From positions 124,001 to 188,000 of the forward strand of contig NZ_JAGHRC010000004.1 in NCBI RefSeq assembly GCF_017743975.1: a stretch of DNA of 64,000 nucleotides. Direction: 5' to 3'. The notes beneath the pieces are model-generated. The model was given only the letters and a program-made list of their open reading frames with translations, had not been told where the DNA came from and searched no databases. Origin of the DNA: Ruegeria sp. R14_0 (GTDB taxonomy: Bacteria; Pseudomonadota; Alphaproteobacteria; Rhodobacterales; Rhodobacteraceae). Each line of letters begins with the position of its first letter. The stretch's first letter is position 1. Shown here one piece after another: positions 44,409-52,767 of the stretch. The position numbers and the translations under genes are program-made.

Positions 44409-45179
44409 ATGGAATACACACATATAACCCCGGAAACAGATGGTGCGGTCGGTATCCTGACACTGGACCGACCCGCCAAGTTCAACGCGATCAATCACGG
44501 GCTGCTGTTCGAGATCGAGCATTATCTTGACACCCTTCCCGATGAGATCGGCGCAGTGGTCATCCGCAGTTCCGGCCAGCATTTCTGCGCCGGGCTGGAC
44601 CTGCTGGAACACTCGATGCGGGACGCCGCAGGGGCGATGCACGAATGCCGCCTGTGGCACCGGATTTTCGACAAGATCGAATACGGTCGGGTTCCGGTCG
44701 TTGCAGCGATGAACGGCGGCGTTCTGGGTGGTGGGATGGAACTGGCCATGACCGCTCATATCCGGGTGTCGCAGCAAAACACGTTCTATGAACTACCCGA
44801 AGGGCGGCGCGCGATTTTTGTCGGTGGCGGCGCAACCGTGCGCGTTGGCCGGATCATCGGAGCCAGCCGGATGATGGAAATGATGCTGACGGGCCGCCGC
44901 TACAGCTCGGACGAGGGGTTGCAGCTGGGGCTCGCGCATTATGTCGAGCCGGATGGAGCCGTGTTCGACAAGGCGATGGAACTGGCCCGGCGTGTGACCG
45001 AGAATGCGCCGCTGTCCAATTATATGATGATGCAGGCGATCACGCGCATCAACGACATGTCAGCCAGCGATGGGTTCTTTACTGAAAGTCTGGCAGCGGC
45101 GATTGCTCAATCGTCACCAGAAGCGCGAGCCGGGATGGAGGCATTTCTGAACAAGACGGGCAAGCGGGACAATCAATAA
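44409..45179 (+). CDS. Crotonase/enoyl-CoA hydratase family protein
   Basis: A 256-residue crotonase. The start AVGILTLDRPAKFNAIN, the oxyanion segment SSGQHFCAGLDLLEH, and NGGVLGGGMELAMTAHIRV are clear. FYELPEGRRAIFVGGGA keeps one glutamate but has glycine where the second catalytic glutamate of true hydratases would be, so isomerase, hydrolase or lyase chemistry is equally possible. It follows the SDR by nine bases and ends at a strong hairpin facing the convergent ferredoxin reductase gene. Confidence 0.88.
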   Translation: MEYTHITPETDGAVGILTLDRPAKFNAINHGLLFEIEHYLDTLPDEIGAVVIRSSGQHFCAGLDLLEHSMRDAAGAMHECRLWHRIFDKIEYGRVPVVAAMNGGVLGGGMELAMTAHIRVSQQNTFYELPEGRRAIFVGGGATVRVGRIIGASRMMEMMLTGRRYSSDEGLQLGLAHYVEPDGAVFDKAMELARRVTENAPLSNYMMMQAITRINDMSASDGFFTESLAAAIAQSSPEARAGMEAFLNKTGKRDNQ

Positions 45180-45192
45180 GTCCCGAGACACG

Positions 45193-45227
45193 CGGGATCC
45201 GGTGTGAGAGCATTTCACCGGATCCCG
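45193..45227. terminator. Bidirectional hairpin between crotonase and ferredoxin reductase genes
   Basis: CGGGATCCGGTG / CACCGGATCCCG, a perfect 12-base-pair stem with an 11-base loop, between two convergent stop codons. No T-run, but the stability and position favour termination in both directions. Confidence 0.7.
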
Positions 45228-45255
45228 GTGTCGGGCGGGGCAAGGCCCCGGTTGG

Positions 45256-46062
45256 TCAATCGACAAAGGCGCGTTCGACCACGAAAGTTGCAGGTTTGTT
45301 GTTCGCGCCTTCTTCCAGACCGAACCCTTCCAGCGTGGCCTTGGTATCCTGCAGCATCGCCATCGAGCCGCAGATCATCCCGCGATCCGTCTCAGGTGAG
45401 ATCGGCGGCAGGCCCAGATCATCGAACACCTTGCCGGATGCCATCAGGTCGGTGATCCGACCTTTGAACGGATAGTCCTCACGCGTGAGGGTGCAGTAGT
45501 GGCGTAGATTCTCCACCATGTCGCCCACCAGCGGATCGGATCTCAGCGCCGCGACCAGTTCCTTGCCATAGTCCAATTCGCCCTGTTCCCGACAGGTATG
45601 AGTCAGGATCACTTCGTCGAACTTGTCATAGGTTTCGGGGTCGCGGATCAGCGAGGCAAAGGGCGCAATGCCAGTGCCGGTCGAGAACATCCACAAGCGT
45701 TTTCCGGGCAGAAGTGCATCATTGACCAATGTGCCGGTGGGCTTTTTGCGCATCAAAACCGTGTCGCCTTCGCGGATTTTCTGCAGGTGTTCGGTCAGGG
45801 GTCCACCGGGAACCTTGATCGAATAGAACTCGATTTCCTCGTCCCAGCTGGGCGAGGCAATAGAATAGGCGCGGAACACGGGTTTTTCTGCATTCGGCAG
45901 GCCGATCATGACGAATTCGCCGGGCCGGAACCGGAACGAAGCTGGGCGCGTGATGCGGAACTTGAACAACCGTTCGGTGTAGTGTTGGACTTGCGTGACA
46001 GTCTCGGCAAACACCCCTGCGGGAATGGGAAATTCAGTTTTGTGCGTGGTATCCAGCGACAT
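45256..46062 (-). CDS. fpr: Ferredoxin--NADP+ reductase
   Basis: A 268-residue FAD-dependent reductase of the bacterial Fpr type. FAD motif FRAYSIASPSWDE (RxYS), the ribose/pyrophosphate part PTGTLVND, NADP-site STGTGIAPFASLIRDPETYDKF and the aromatic end FVVERAFVD are visible. It moves electrons between NADPH and ferredoxin. The gene lies nine bases downstream of the ferredoxin gene and so shares the promoter with a MarR-type operator at 46417. This pairing suggests that it recharges the ferredoxin for the hydroxynicotinate-reductase-like enzyme of the same regulon. Confidence 0.95.
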   Translation of the reverse strand: MSLDTTHKTEFPIPAGVFAETVTQVQHYTERLFKFRITRPASFRFRPGEFVMIGLPNAEKPVFRAYSIASPSWDEEIEFYSIKVPGGPLTEHLQKIREGDTVLMRKKPTGTLVNDALLPGKRLWMFSTGTGIAPFASLIRDPETYDKFDEVILTHTCREQGELDYGKELVAALRSDPLVGDMVENLRHYCTLTREDYPFKGRITDLMASGKVFDDLGLPPISPETDRGMICGSMAMLQDTKATLEGFGLEEGANNKPATFVVERAFVD

Positions 46063-46071
46063 ATCGTTCTC

Positions 46072-46401
46072 CTATTCTCCGGGGGCTTCCGACAACAGCG
46101 CCAGTTTGCCATCCTTGCCGTTCCAATCCTCTGCGTCGGGCATGGGGTCTTTCTTTTCGGTGATGACAGGCCAGATTTCAGCGAGCCTGCCGTTCAATTC
46201 GACCCATTTTTCCATACCGTTATCAGTGTCCGGGCGGATGGCGTCGGCGGGGCATTCGGGCTCGCAAACGCCACAGTCGATGCATTCATCCGGGTGGATG
46301 ACCAGCGTGTTTTCGCCTTCGTAGAAACAGTCCACAGGGCAGACTTCCACGCAGTCCGTGAATTTACAGTTGATGCAGTTTTCGGTGACGACATAGGTCA
46401 T
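46072..46401 (-). CDS. fdxA: 7Fe/8Fe ferredoxin FdxA
   Basis: A 109-residue ferredoxin of the seven-iron type: [21 protein letters not shown] supplies the [3Fe-4S]/[4Fe-4S] cysteines and [16 protein letters not shown] the second cluster, followed by the usual 45-residue acidic C-terminal tail. Soluble electron carrier. It is the first gene of an fdxA-fpr pair whose promoter (TTGACA, 16 bases, AATACT) is directly followed by the perfect dyad TTAGTATACTAA. It is divergent from the enamidase gene. Confidence 0.96.
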   Translation of the reverse strand: MTYVVTENCINCKFTDCVEVCPVDCFYEGENTLVIHPDECIDCGVCEPECPADAIRPDTDNGMEKWVELNGRLAEIWPVITEKKDPMPDAEDWNGKDGKLALLSEAPGE

Positions 46402-46416
46402 AGAGTAGCCAACTTG

Positions 46417-46428
46417 TTAGTATACTAA
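46417..46428. promoter_or_regulatory. MarR-type operator at fdxA
   Basis: TTAGTATACTAA, perfect 12-base palindrome inside GTTAGTATACTAAT, three bases downstream of the fdxA -10 element and 15 bases before its start codon. Confidence 0.7.
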
Positions 46429-46430
46429 TG

Positions 46431-46458
46431 AGTATTATTGAAGTATCGCGCCTGTCAA
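46431..46458 (-). promoter_or_regulatory. fdxA promoter
   Basis: On the minus strand TTGACA (46458-46453), 16 bases, AATACT (46436-46431). The same layout (TTGACA, 16, AATACC, then the TTAGT dyad) recurs at 61195-61222. Confidence 0.55.
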
Positions 46459-46518
46459 CATGTTTCTGTACGAATGAAAATTTCCCGTTTGGCGGTACTT
46501 GACCAAAAACCGTAACAA

Positions 46519-46532
46519 GTTAGTGTGCTAAC
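46519..46532. promoter_or_regulatory. MarR-type operator at the enamidase gene
   Basis: GTTAGTGTGCTAAC, with perfect GTTAG/CTAAC arms, 15 bases after TTGACC (46499-46504) and 28 bases before the enamidase start; it would cover the -10 region. Confidence 0.7.
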
Positions 46533-46560
46533 AATATCCGTATTGCGTCGGGAGGGCGAA

Positions 46561-47727
46561 ATGGCAGCAAAACTGGTCATCAAAAACATCGGGCTCATGC
46601 TATCAGGAAAGATGGAAGAGCCGATCCTGGAGGCCGATTGCCTGATCGCAATTGACGGGAAGATCGTTGAATGGGGATATGAAAAGGAACTGGATTGCGA
46701 AGGTGCAGATACAGTTGTGGATGCCAATGGCGTCACTCTGGCACCGGGCTTGATCGACAGTCATATCCACCCGGTCGTGGGGGATTACACGCCCCGTCAG
46801 CAGCAGCTTCATTGGATCGACTCCACTTTGCATGGCGGGGTTACAACGCTGATTTCGGCGGGTGAGGTTCACATGCCTGGCCGCCCCAAGGATGTTGTGG
46901 GCCTCAAGGCGATGGCGATCGCGGCGCAGCGTTGGTACGAGAACTTCCGCCCTTCGGGCGTCAAGGTTCATGCCGGTGCTCCGGTCATCGAACACGGGAT
47001 GGTCGAAGAAGACTTTAAAGAGATGGCCGATGCTGGCGTCAAACTGCTGGGTGAGGTGGGTCTTGGCACCGTCAAGGACGGCAAGACTGCAAAGCAGATG
47101 GTGGACTGGGCGCGGAAATACGGCATGCAATCCACGATCCATACCGGTGGGCCCTCGATCCCAGGTTCGGGGCTGATCGACGCAGACATGGTTCTGGAAA
47201 CCGGAACAGATGTCATCGGGCATATCAATGGCGGTCACTCGGCGCTGCCTGACGACCAGATCATGTGTCTGTGTGAAAGCTGCACCGCCGGCCTTGAGAT
47301 CGTCCACAACGGCAACGAACGCGCCGCACTTTTGACGTTGAACACGGCGCGCGAGCTCAAGCAGATGGATCGGATCATTTTGGGCACTGATGGTCCGGCG
47401 GGCTCAGGCGTGCAGCCATTGGGTATCATGCGGATGGTGGCGATGCTGTCGGCATTGGGCAACGTGCCGGCCGAAATCGCATTCTGCTTTGCCAACGGCA
47501 ACACATCGCGTCAGCGTGAGCTGGATACAGGCCTGATCGAAAAGGGGTATTGCGCCGATTTCGTCCTAATGGATCAGGCACAGCATGCGCCGGGTAAAAA
47601 CCTTCTGGAATCCGTGCAACTGGGCAATTTGCCCGGTGTCGGTATGACGATCATCGATGGCGTTGTACGATCGGAACGCAGCCGCAATACGCCCCCTGCG
47701 ACCCGATTGCCAAACGTTGAGAGCTGA
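46561..47727 (+). CDS. ena: Enamidase-like amidohydrolase (6-oxo-1,4,5,6-tetrahydronicotinate hydrolase family)
   Basis: A 388-residue metal-dependent amidohydrolase. HIHPVVGDYTPRQ supplies the first metal histidines (His68, His70), GEVGLGTVKDGKT a further site, STIHTGGPSIPGSG and IGHINGGHSALP later histidines, and LGTDGPAGSG the aspartate. The segments LHGGVTTLISAG and SRNTPPATR agree with what I recall of Eubacterium barkeri enamidase, which hydrolyses 6-oxo-tetrahydronicotinate to 2-formylglutarate and ammonia. ATG 46561 has GGGAGGGCG upstream. Its promoter has a MarR-type dyad, it is divergent from fdxA-fpr and shares a regulon with a hydroxynicotinate-reductase-like gene, so the assignment is supported by context. 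The exact substrate may differ. Confidence 0.85.
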   Translation: MAAKLVIKNIGLMLSGKMEEPILEADCLIAIDGKIVEWGYEKELDCEGADTVVDANGVTLAPGLIDSHIHPVVGDYTPRQQQLHWIDSTLHGGVTTLISAGEVHMPGRPKDVVGLKAMAIAAQRWYENFRPSGVKVHAGAPVIEHGMVEEDFKEMADAGVKLLGEVGLGTVKDGKTAKQMVDWARKYGMQSTIHTGGPSIPGSGLIDADMVLETGTDVIGHINGGHSALPDDQIMCLCESCTAGLEIVHNGNERAALLTLNTARELKQMDRIILGTDGPAGSGVQPLGIMRMVAMLSALGNVPAEIAFCFANGNTSRQRELDTGLIEKGYCADFVLMDQAQHAPGKNLLESVQLGNLPGVGMTIIDGVVRSERSRNTPPATRLPNVES

Positions 47728-47795
47728 TACTATTACGTTCCGAACTGTCCCCCAATAGGCCAGTCCACCGGGGAGAATTTTGAGAGGTTCAGGCC

Positions 47796-48908
47796 ATGAG
47801 CGCACCCTTGCAGGGTTTGAAAGTGATCGAACTGGCCCGCATTCTGGCCGGGCCTTGGATCGGGCAGACGTTGGCAGATCTTGGAGCCGAGGTGCTCAAG
47901 GTCGAAAGCCCCGACGGCGATGATACCCGCAAATGGGGCCCACCGTTCATTGAACGTGATGGAGATAAAACCGCCGCCTACTTCCACGCAGCCAACCGGG
48001 GCAAAGACAGTATCGCACTGGACTTCCGGGAAGAAGGCGACCGTGCCAAGCTGTTGGACCTGATCCGCGGCGCAGATGTTCTGATCGAGAACTTCAAAGT
48101 TGGCGGGTTGAAAAAATTTGGTCTGGATTATGAAAGCGTCAAGGACATCAATCCGGGGCTGGTCTATGCCTCTGTTACGGGCTTTGGGCAGGATGGCCCC
48201 TATGCCCATCGCGCGGGGTATGATTTTCTGATCCAGGGCATGAGCGGCATCATGGATCTGACCGGCGACCCGCAGGGTGAACCGCAAAAGATCGGCGTTG
48301 CCTTTGCCGATATCTTCACCGGTCTTTACGGGGTGATTGGCATTCAGGCAGCCTTGGCCGAGCGTGAACGCTCAGGTTTGGGGCAACATGTTGATCTGAG
48401 CTTGATGGACTGTATGACTGGCGTTCTGGCGAACCAGGCGATGAACTATCTGGCTTCGGGCCAATGTCCGACACGTCTGGGGAATGCGCATCCCAATATC
48501 GTTCCGTATCAGGTGTTTCCTGTGGCGGATGGCCATATCATCATCGCCTGCGGAAACGACCGCCAATATGCCACCTTGTGCGAAATTCTGGAGTTGCCCG
48601 AATTGATCAAAGATGCGCGGTACATTTGCAATGCGGACCGTGTGGCGCATCGTGCAGAGCTGACCGAAGTTCTGACGCAGGCCTGCCAGAAGTGGTCCAA
48701 GGCTGATTTATTGACAGCGCTTGAAAAACATGGGGTTCCGGGTGGTCCAATAAACTCGGTTCACGAGGCGCTGAACGACCCGCAGATCCAGCATCGCGGG
48801 ATGCAGATCAACCCTGAAGGTGTGCCGGGTCTGCGCACACCTATACGGTTTTCGAGATCCGAGTTGAGCTTGGACAAAGCTTCGGCCAAACGGCCGGCTC
48901 GCTCATGA
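47796..48908 (+). CDS. CaiB/BaiF family CoA-transferase (class III)
   Basis: A 370-residue class III CoA-transferase. The N-terminus LKVIELARILAGPWIGQTLADLGAEVLKVE, the ADVLIENFKVG loop and YDFLIQGMSGIMDLTG, which holds the region of the catalytic aspartate, are typical. The enzyme moves CoA between acids, for example succinyl-CoA to a dicarboxylate. It follows the enamidase by 68 bases on the same strand; since enamidase-type pathways lead to C5-C6 dicarboxylates, activation of a glutarate-like product is a reasonable role (inference). Its stop overlaps that of the convergent marR gene by six bases. Confidence 0.91.
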   Translation: MSAPLQGLKVIELARILAGPWIGQTLADLGAEVLKVESPDGDDTRKWGPPFIERDGDKTAAYFHAANRGKDSIALDFREEGDRAKLLDLIRGADVLIENFKVGGLKKFGLDYESVKDINPGLVYASVTGFGQDGPYAHRAGYDFLIQGMSGIMDLTGDPQGEPQKIGVAFADIFTGLYGVIGIQAALAERERSGLGQHVDLSLMDCMTGVLANQAMNYLASGQCPTRLGNAHPNIVPYQVFPVADGHIIIACGNDRQYATLCEILELPELIKDARYICNADRVAHRAELTEVLTQACQKWSKADLLTALEKHGVPGGPINSVHEALNDPQIQHRGMQINPEGVPGLRTPIRFSRSELSLDKASAKRPARS

Positions 48909-49331
48909 TATTTTGCGCAGAATGCGGATCAGGTTGCGCTGTTCTGCGGTTGTCAGGGGCTTCAGCGTTTCACTGGTGATCTTCTGACCCACGTCTTTCA
49001 TACGGCTCACCAAAGCTTCGCCTTCTGGTGAGAGAGAAATCAGCGTTCGACGCTTATCATCCGGGTCCGGTTCTACTAAGGTCAGCCCTTTTTGCCGCAG
49101 CCGGTCTACGACCCCTTTGATTGTCGCCACATCCATTGCGGCCAACCGCCCCAACCGGTTTTGCGAGCATTTGCCCAGTTCGGCGATGCGGATCAAAGCC
49201 GCGAATTGGGTAGGGGTCAGGCCTTCAATTGTATGCGACTGGAAAATCGACGCATGGCGCTGGTTTGCCAGCCGCAAAAGATAGCCGACCTGCTCGTCAA
49301 GCGCATAGCTCTCAATGGACTTCGTCATCAA
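48903..49331 (-). CDS. MarR-family transcriptional regulator
   Basis: A 142-residue MarR protein with the winged-helix core: LTPTQFAALIRIAELGKCSQNRLGRLAAMDVATIKGVVDRLRQKGLTL, then the wing PDPDDKRRTLISLSPEG. It is likely to sense an aromatic or heteroaromatic acid and to repress the surrounding catabolic genes. It lies in the centre of the region, downstream of the livF gene on the same strand, and has its own palindromic promoter element TACTATAGTA. The dyads at 46417, 46519, 61182 and 61425 are its proposed operators. Confidence 0.93.
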   Translation of the reverse strand: MMTKSIESYALDEQVGYLLRLANQRHASIFQSHTIEGLTPTQFAALIRIAELGKCSQNRLGRLAAMDVATIKGVVDRLRQKGLTLVEPDPDDKRRTLISLSPEGEALVSRMKDVGQKITSETLKPLTTAEQRNLIRILRKIS

Positions 49332-49356
49332 CCGTCCTGCCTGTTTAGATTGTTCG

Positions 49357-49366
49357 TACTATAGTA
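49357..49366. promoter_or_regulatory. Palindrome in the marR promoter, possible autoregulatory site
   Basis: TACTATAGTA, perfect ten-base palindrome in GTTCGTACTATAGTAAAC, 26 bases upstream of marR. It resembles TTAGTATACTAA at 9 of 12 positions when aligned as TTACTATAGTAC. Confidence 0.4.
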
Positions 49367-49398
49367 AACAAAAGCGCGACTCCCACAAGGCCTGCCGG

Positions 49399-50100
49399 TC
49401 AAACCGCAAGGTAAGTATTGGAAATCTCGGGATTGTTGTCGAGATCCGCAAAACTGCCTTCGAACCGCACCTCTCCTTTTTCGATGATGTAGGCACGATC
49501 CGACACGATCCGGGCAAAGTGCAGGTTTTGTTCGCTGATCAAAACCGACAGCCCTTCGCGTTTCAGCTCGGCGATCACGCGGGCCATTTGCTCAACGATG
49601 ACAGGTGCGATGCCTTCTGAGGGTTCGTCCAACAAAACCAACTTGGGGTTGCCCATCAGGGTTCGCGCGATGGTCAACATCTGTTGTTCCCCACCGGACA
49701 GCTGCTTGCCCAGGTTCTTGCGCCGCTCTGCCAGGTTTGGGAACAGTTCAAACAGATGCTCTTGCGTCCACTCAGGGGCGTCGGGCCTGGGTGCCCGCCG
49801 TCCGACTTCAAGATTTTCCTCAATGGTCAGGTCGCCGAAGATCCGGCGGTCTTCTGGGACGTAGCCAAAGCCAAAGCGGCATATCACGTGGGGGGCATTG
49901 CCCTGTATTTCCCGGTCGGCATAGCGGATGGTGCCGTCGATGTGGCGCACCAACCCCATGATGGATTTCATTGTGGTCGATTTCCCTGCACCGTTTCGAC
50001 CCATCAGGGCAACCACCTCGTTTTCACCCACGCTCAGCGAGATGCCGTTGAGGATTTGCGCGCGGCCATACCAGGCCTCAAGGTTCTGGACATCAAGCAT
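49399..50100 (-). CDS. livF: Branched-chain-amino-acid-type ABC transporter ATPase LivF
   Basis: A 233-residue ABC ATPase of the LivF type: Walker A GRNGAGKSTTMKSI, signature LSGGEQQMLTIARTL, Walker B LVLLDEPSEGIAP and the switch histidine replaced as usual by ISEQNLHF. ATG 50100 overlaps the end of livG by eight bases; the frame is open further upstream but within livG. Last transporter gene of the long minus-strand operon starting at 61152. The cargo is probably the pathway substrate rather than an amino acid. Confidence 0.94.
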   Translation of the reverse strand: MLDVQNLEAWYGRAQILNGISLSVGENEVVALMGRNGAGKSTTMKSIMGLVRHIDGTIRYADREIQGNAPHVICRFGFGYVPEDRRIFGDLTIEENLEVGRRAPRPDAPEWTQEHLFELFPNLAERRKNLGKQLSGGEQQMLTIARTLMGNPKLVLLDEPSEGIAPVIVEQMARVIAELKREGLSVLISEQNLHFARIVSDRAYIIEKGEVRFEGSFADLDNNPEISNTYLAV

Positions 50101-50866
50101 GGGCGCTCTCCACTTCAAAGACGGTTCCACCGCCCAGATAGACTTCCTGGACCAGTGGGTTGGTCCGGATTTCCGATCCGGTGCCTTCAGCAATCAACTC
50201 ACCGCGGTTGAGAACCAAAATTCGGTGCGCATGTGCGAATACAACGTCCATATCGTGTTCGGTGAACACGACACTGACGCCGCCCTTGGCCACGATTTCT
50301 GCCGTGAGGGCCATCAGGGCCAGACGTTCCGACGGGGCCATGCCTGCGGTTGGTTCATCCATCAGTAGAAGGGCGGGTTCGTGGGCCAGTGCGATCGCCA
50401 GCTCCAACCGCTTGAGGTCCCCATAGGCAAGCTCCGAACAGGCCCGGCCTGCCTGATCCTGCATCGAGACCAGCTCGAGCAGGGCCATTGCTTTGTTCAC
50501 GTATAGTCGGGTTGCCCGCGTAAACAGATCGAACACCCGGCGGTGGTGCGAGATCAGGGCCATCTGGACGTTTTCCACAACGGTCATCGACAGGAATGTC
50601 GCTGTAATCTGGAACGTTCGACCAACCCCCATGCGCCAGATCTTGCGCGGGGGATGCCCGATCAAAGCTTGCCCGCGAAGTGAAACTGAACCTGAATTGG
50701 GCTTCAGATACCCGTTCAGCATATTGAAACACGTTGTTTTACCCGCACCGTTGGGACCGATGAGGGCCAGAAACTCGCCTTCTTTCAGGTCGAAATTCAC
50801 ATCCTTGACCGCTTGAACACCGCCAAAGGATTTGGACAGGTTGCGCACCTCCAGAACGTTGGTCAT
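50093..50866 (-). CDS. livG: Branched-chain-amino-acid-type ABC transporter ATPase LivG
   Basis: A 257-residue ABC ATPase of the LivG type: Walker A GPNGAGKTTCFNML, the signature region ELAYGDLKRLELAIALA, Walker B LLLMDEPTAGMAP and switch VVFTEHDMDVVFAHA. It pairs with LivF to energise the fused permease encoded upstream, whose stop it overlaps by four bases. Confidence 0.95.
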   Translation of the reverse strand: MTNVLEVRNLSKSFGGVQAVKDVNFDLKEGEFLALIGPNGAGKTTCFNMLNGYLKPNSGSVSLRGQALIGHPPRKIWRMGVGRTFQITATFLSMTVVENVQMALISHHRRVFDLFTRATRLYVNKAMALLELVSMQDQAGRACSELAYGDLKRLELAIALAHEPALLLMDEPTAGMAPSERLALMALTAEIVAKGGVSVVFTEHDMDVVFAHAHRILVLNRGELIAEGTGSEIRTNPLVQEVYLGGGTVFEVESAHA

Positions 50867-52707
50867 GCCCGACCTCCTTTCAGCACGCGCAGCAGACGCT
50901 GCACGCCGCCCGCGATCCCGTCAGGTGCCAGAAGCACGACGACCAGAATGATCGCTCCGAAGATAAAGCGCCAATAGTCCAGCCGTGTGACCCAATCCTC
51001 GATCAGGACAAAGGCTCCGGCTCCAAGGATTGGTCCGGCCAACGCGTGGATGCCGCCCAGCAGTACCATGATCAGGCCATCAATGCTGAGCGCGATGCTC
51101 AGGCTATCCGGAAAGACGCTGCCTTTCGAGAATGCAAAGACCACGCCCGCCAAACCGGCAAAACCACCGGCCAGCACAAAGCCCATCCATTGATGAAACC
51201 GTGTGTCGATGCCAATCGCTTCGGCCCGGGTCTGGCTGTCGCGGATGCCGCGCAGGATATACCCGAACGGAGAGAATGCGACCCGTCGCAGAGCCCAGAT
51301 CCCACCGATGCACAGGACGAAGGCGATGTAGAAATAGACCTTGTCCGCGCTGGCCCATTTGGCTGGCCAGACGCCAAGGATGCCGTCATCCCCGCCGGTG
51401 AACTCCTGCCATTGAAAGGTGACGCCCCACAGGATTTGTGCCGCCGCAAGTGTCAGCATGGCAAGGTAGACACCGGACAATCGCACGCAGAACCAACCGA
51501 AAAACAGCGCGGCAAGGGCGGCGCAGATCGGGCCGAACAACATGGCAGAAATCATTCCCAACCCAAGGAACTTGACTGCCATCGCGGCGCCATAGGCTCC
51601 GACGCCGAAGTAAGCGGCGTGGCCGAAGCTGACCATCCCACCGACGCCCATCATAAAGTGCAAGGACACTGCAAACAGGGTTGCGACCATAACATCGACC
51701 ATGAGGACCGAAGTGAAGTCGGCGGTGAACAGAGGGCTGAGCGCAAGAACCAGCAGCGCCGCAACCAGTACCATTGCAGACTTTTGATCCATCAGCGCCA
51801 GCGGTTGCTCGGGCTCTTCCGGCGCGCCTTTTTCGCTGCCGGGTTTGCCAAACAGGCCGTGCGGGCGGAAGATCAGGACAATCGCCATGATGATGAAGGG
51901 AAGAACGATCGAGATCTGAGGGAAGATCAGGATGGCAAAGGCGTTCAGGACCGAGATCAACACGGCTGCCACAAACGCGCCCGATACGCTGCCCATGCCG
52001 CCGATCACGACGACCACAAAGGCCTCGCCAATTATCGACAGGTCCATTTGCAACGAAACCGCTTCGCGCGGGATTTGGAGCGCGCCGCCCAATCCGGCCA
52101 GAAAGGAGCCCAGCACAAAGGCGGCCGAGAACAGCCAAGCCTGATTGACGCCAAGCGCTCCGACCATCTCTCGGTCCTGGGTTGCGGCGCGGACCAGAAC
52201 GCCCCAGCGTGTTTTATGGAACAGCAACCAGATGGCCAGCAAAACAACCGGGCCAATGGCGATCAGGGCAAGATCGTATTCCGGGATCGGTTCGCCCATG
52301 ATGCGAACGGCGCTATCCAGTCCTGGCGCGCGCGGCCCCAGCAAGTCCTCGGCGCCCCAAATGGCCAGGGTAGCATCCTGAAAGATCAGAACGACGCCAA
52401 ACGTGGCGACCAGTTGGAACAGTTCGGGCGCGTGATAGATGCGTCGCAGGATGGTCAGTTCGATCGCAAGACCGATCAGCCCGACAATGGCAGCGGCCAG
52501 AATGACGCTGAACCAGAAGCCAAAGATACTGCCGCTCCAAAGTGTGACCAACGTATAGGCGAGGTACGCACCCACCATGTAGAATGACCCGTGGGCAAAA
52601 TTCACGATCCGCGTGACGCCGAAGATGATCGAAAGACCTGAGGCGATCAGGAAAAGCGAAGACGCATTCGCCAGTCCGGTCAGAAGCTGTGCAAAATAGA
52701 ACCCCAT
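50863..52707 (-). CDS. Fused LivH-LivM ABC transporter permease
   Basis: A 614-residue membrane protein joining the two permeases that are separate in most Liv systems. The N-terminal half has the LivH pattern (IASGLSIIFGVTRIVNFAHGSFYMVGAYLA; IGGMGSVSGAFVAAVLISVLNAF), then a hydrophilic link near residue 295 (GKPGSEKGAPEEPEQPL), and the C-terminal half is LivM-like (VGGMVSFGHAAYFGVGAYGAA; GLIMVLLGGIHALAGPILGAGAFVL). ATG 52707 is chosen; the frame to 52746 adds a basic stretch. The second transporter at 61.5 kb has separate LivH and LivM, so the two systems are not recent duplicates. Confidence 0.92.
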   Translation of the reverse strand: MGFYFAQLLTGLANASSLFLIASGLSIIFGVTRIVNFAHGSFYMVGAYLAYTLVTLWSGSIFGFWFSVILAAAIVGLIGLAIELTILRRIYHAPELFQLVATFGVVLIFQDATLAIWGAEDLLGPRAPGLDSAVRIMGEPIPEYDLALIAIGPVVLLAIWLLFHKTRWGVLVRAATQDREMVGALGVNQAWLFSAAFVLGSFLAGLGGALQIPREAVSLQMDLSIIGEAFVVVVIGGMGSVSGAFVAAVLISVLNAFAILIFPQISIVLPFIIMAIVLIFRPHGLFGKPGSEKGAPEEPEQPLALMDQKSAMVLVAALLVLALSPLFTADFTSVLMVDVMVATLFAVSLHFMMGVGGMVSFGHAAYFGVGAYGAAMAVKFLGLGMISAMLFGPICAALAALFFGWFCVRLSGVYLAMLTLAAAQILWGVTFQWQEFTGGDDGILGVWPAKWASADKVYFYIAFVLCIGGIWALRRVAFSPFGYILRGIRDSQTRAEAIGIDTRFHQWMGFVLAGGFAGLAGVVFAFSKGSVFPDSLSIALSIDGLIMVLLGGIHALAGPILGAGAFVLIEDWVTRLDYWRFIFGAIILVVVLLAPDGIAGGVQRLLRVLKGGRA

Positions 52708-52767
52708 CGGGCCACCGTCCCTTTTTCGTTTTATGCGGCGGGGCATGAACTGCCCCGCCGGGTCGGC

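Noticed and set aside
41590..45179. Complete ferulate-to-vanillin pathway
   Set aside because: Only the ligase is of the feruloyl-CoA synthase type. The crotonase lacks lyase hallmarks and no vanillin dehydrogenase is present, so the substrate was left open.
51046..52587. 513-codon open frame on the + strand opposite the fused permease
   Set aside because: Its product is hydrophilic, rich in Gln, Asp and Arg without domains, as expected from the complement of a hydrophobic membrane gene. The minus-strand permease is certain.
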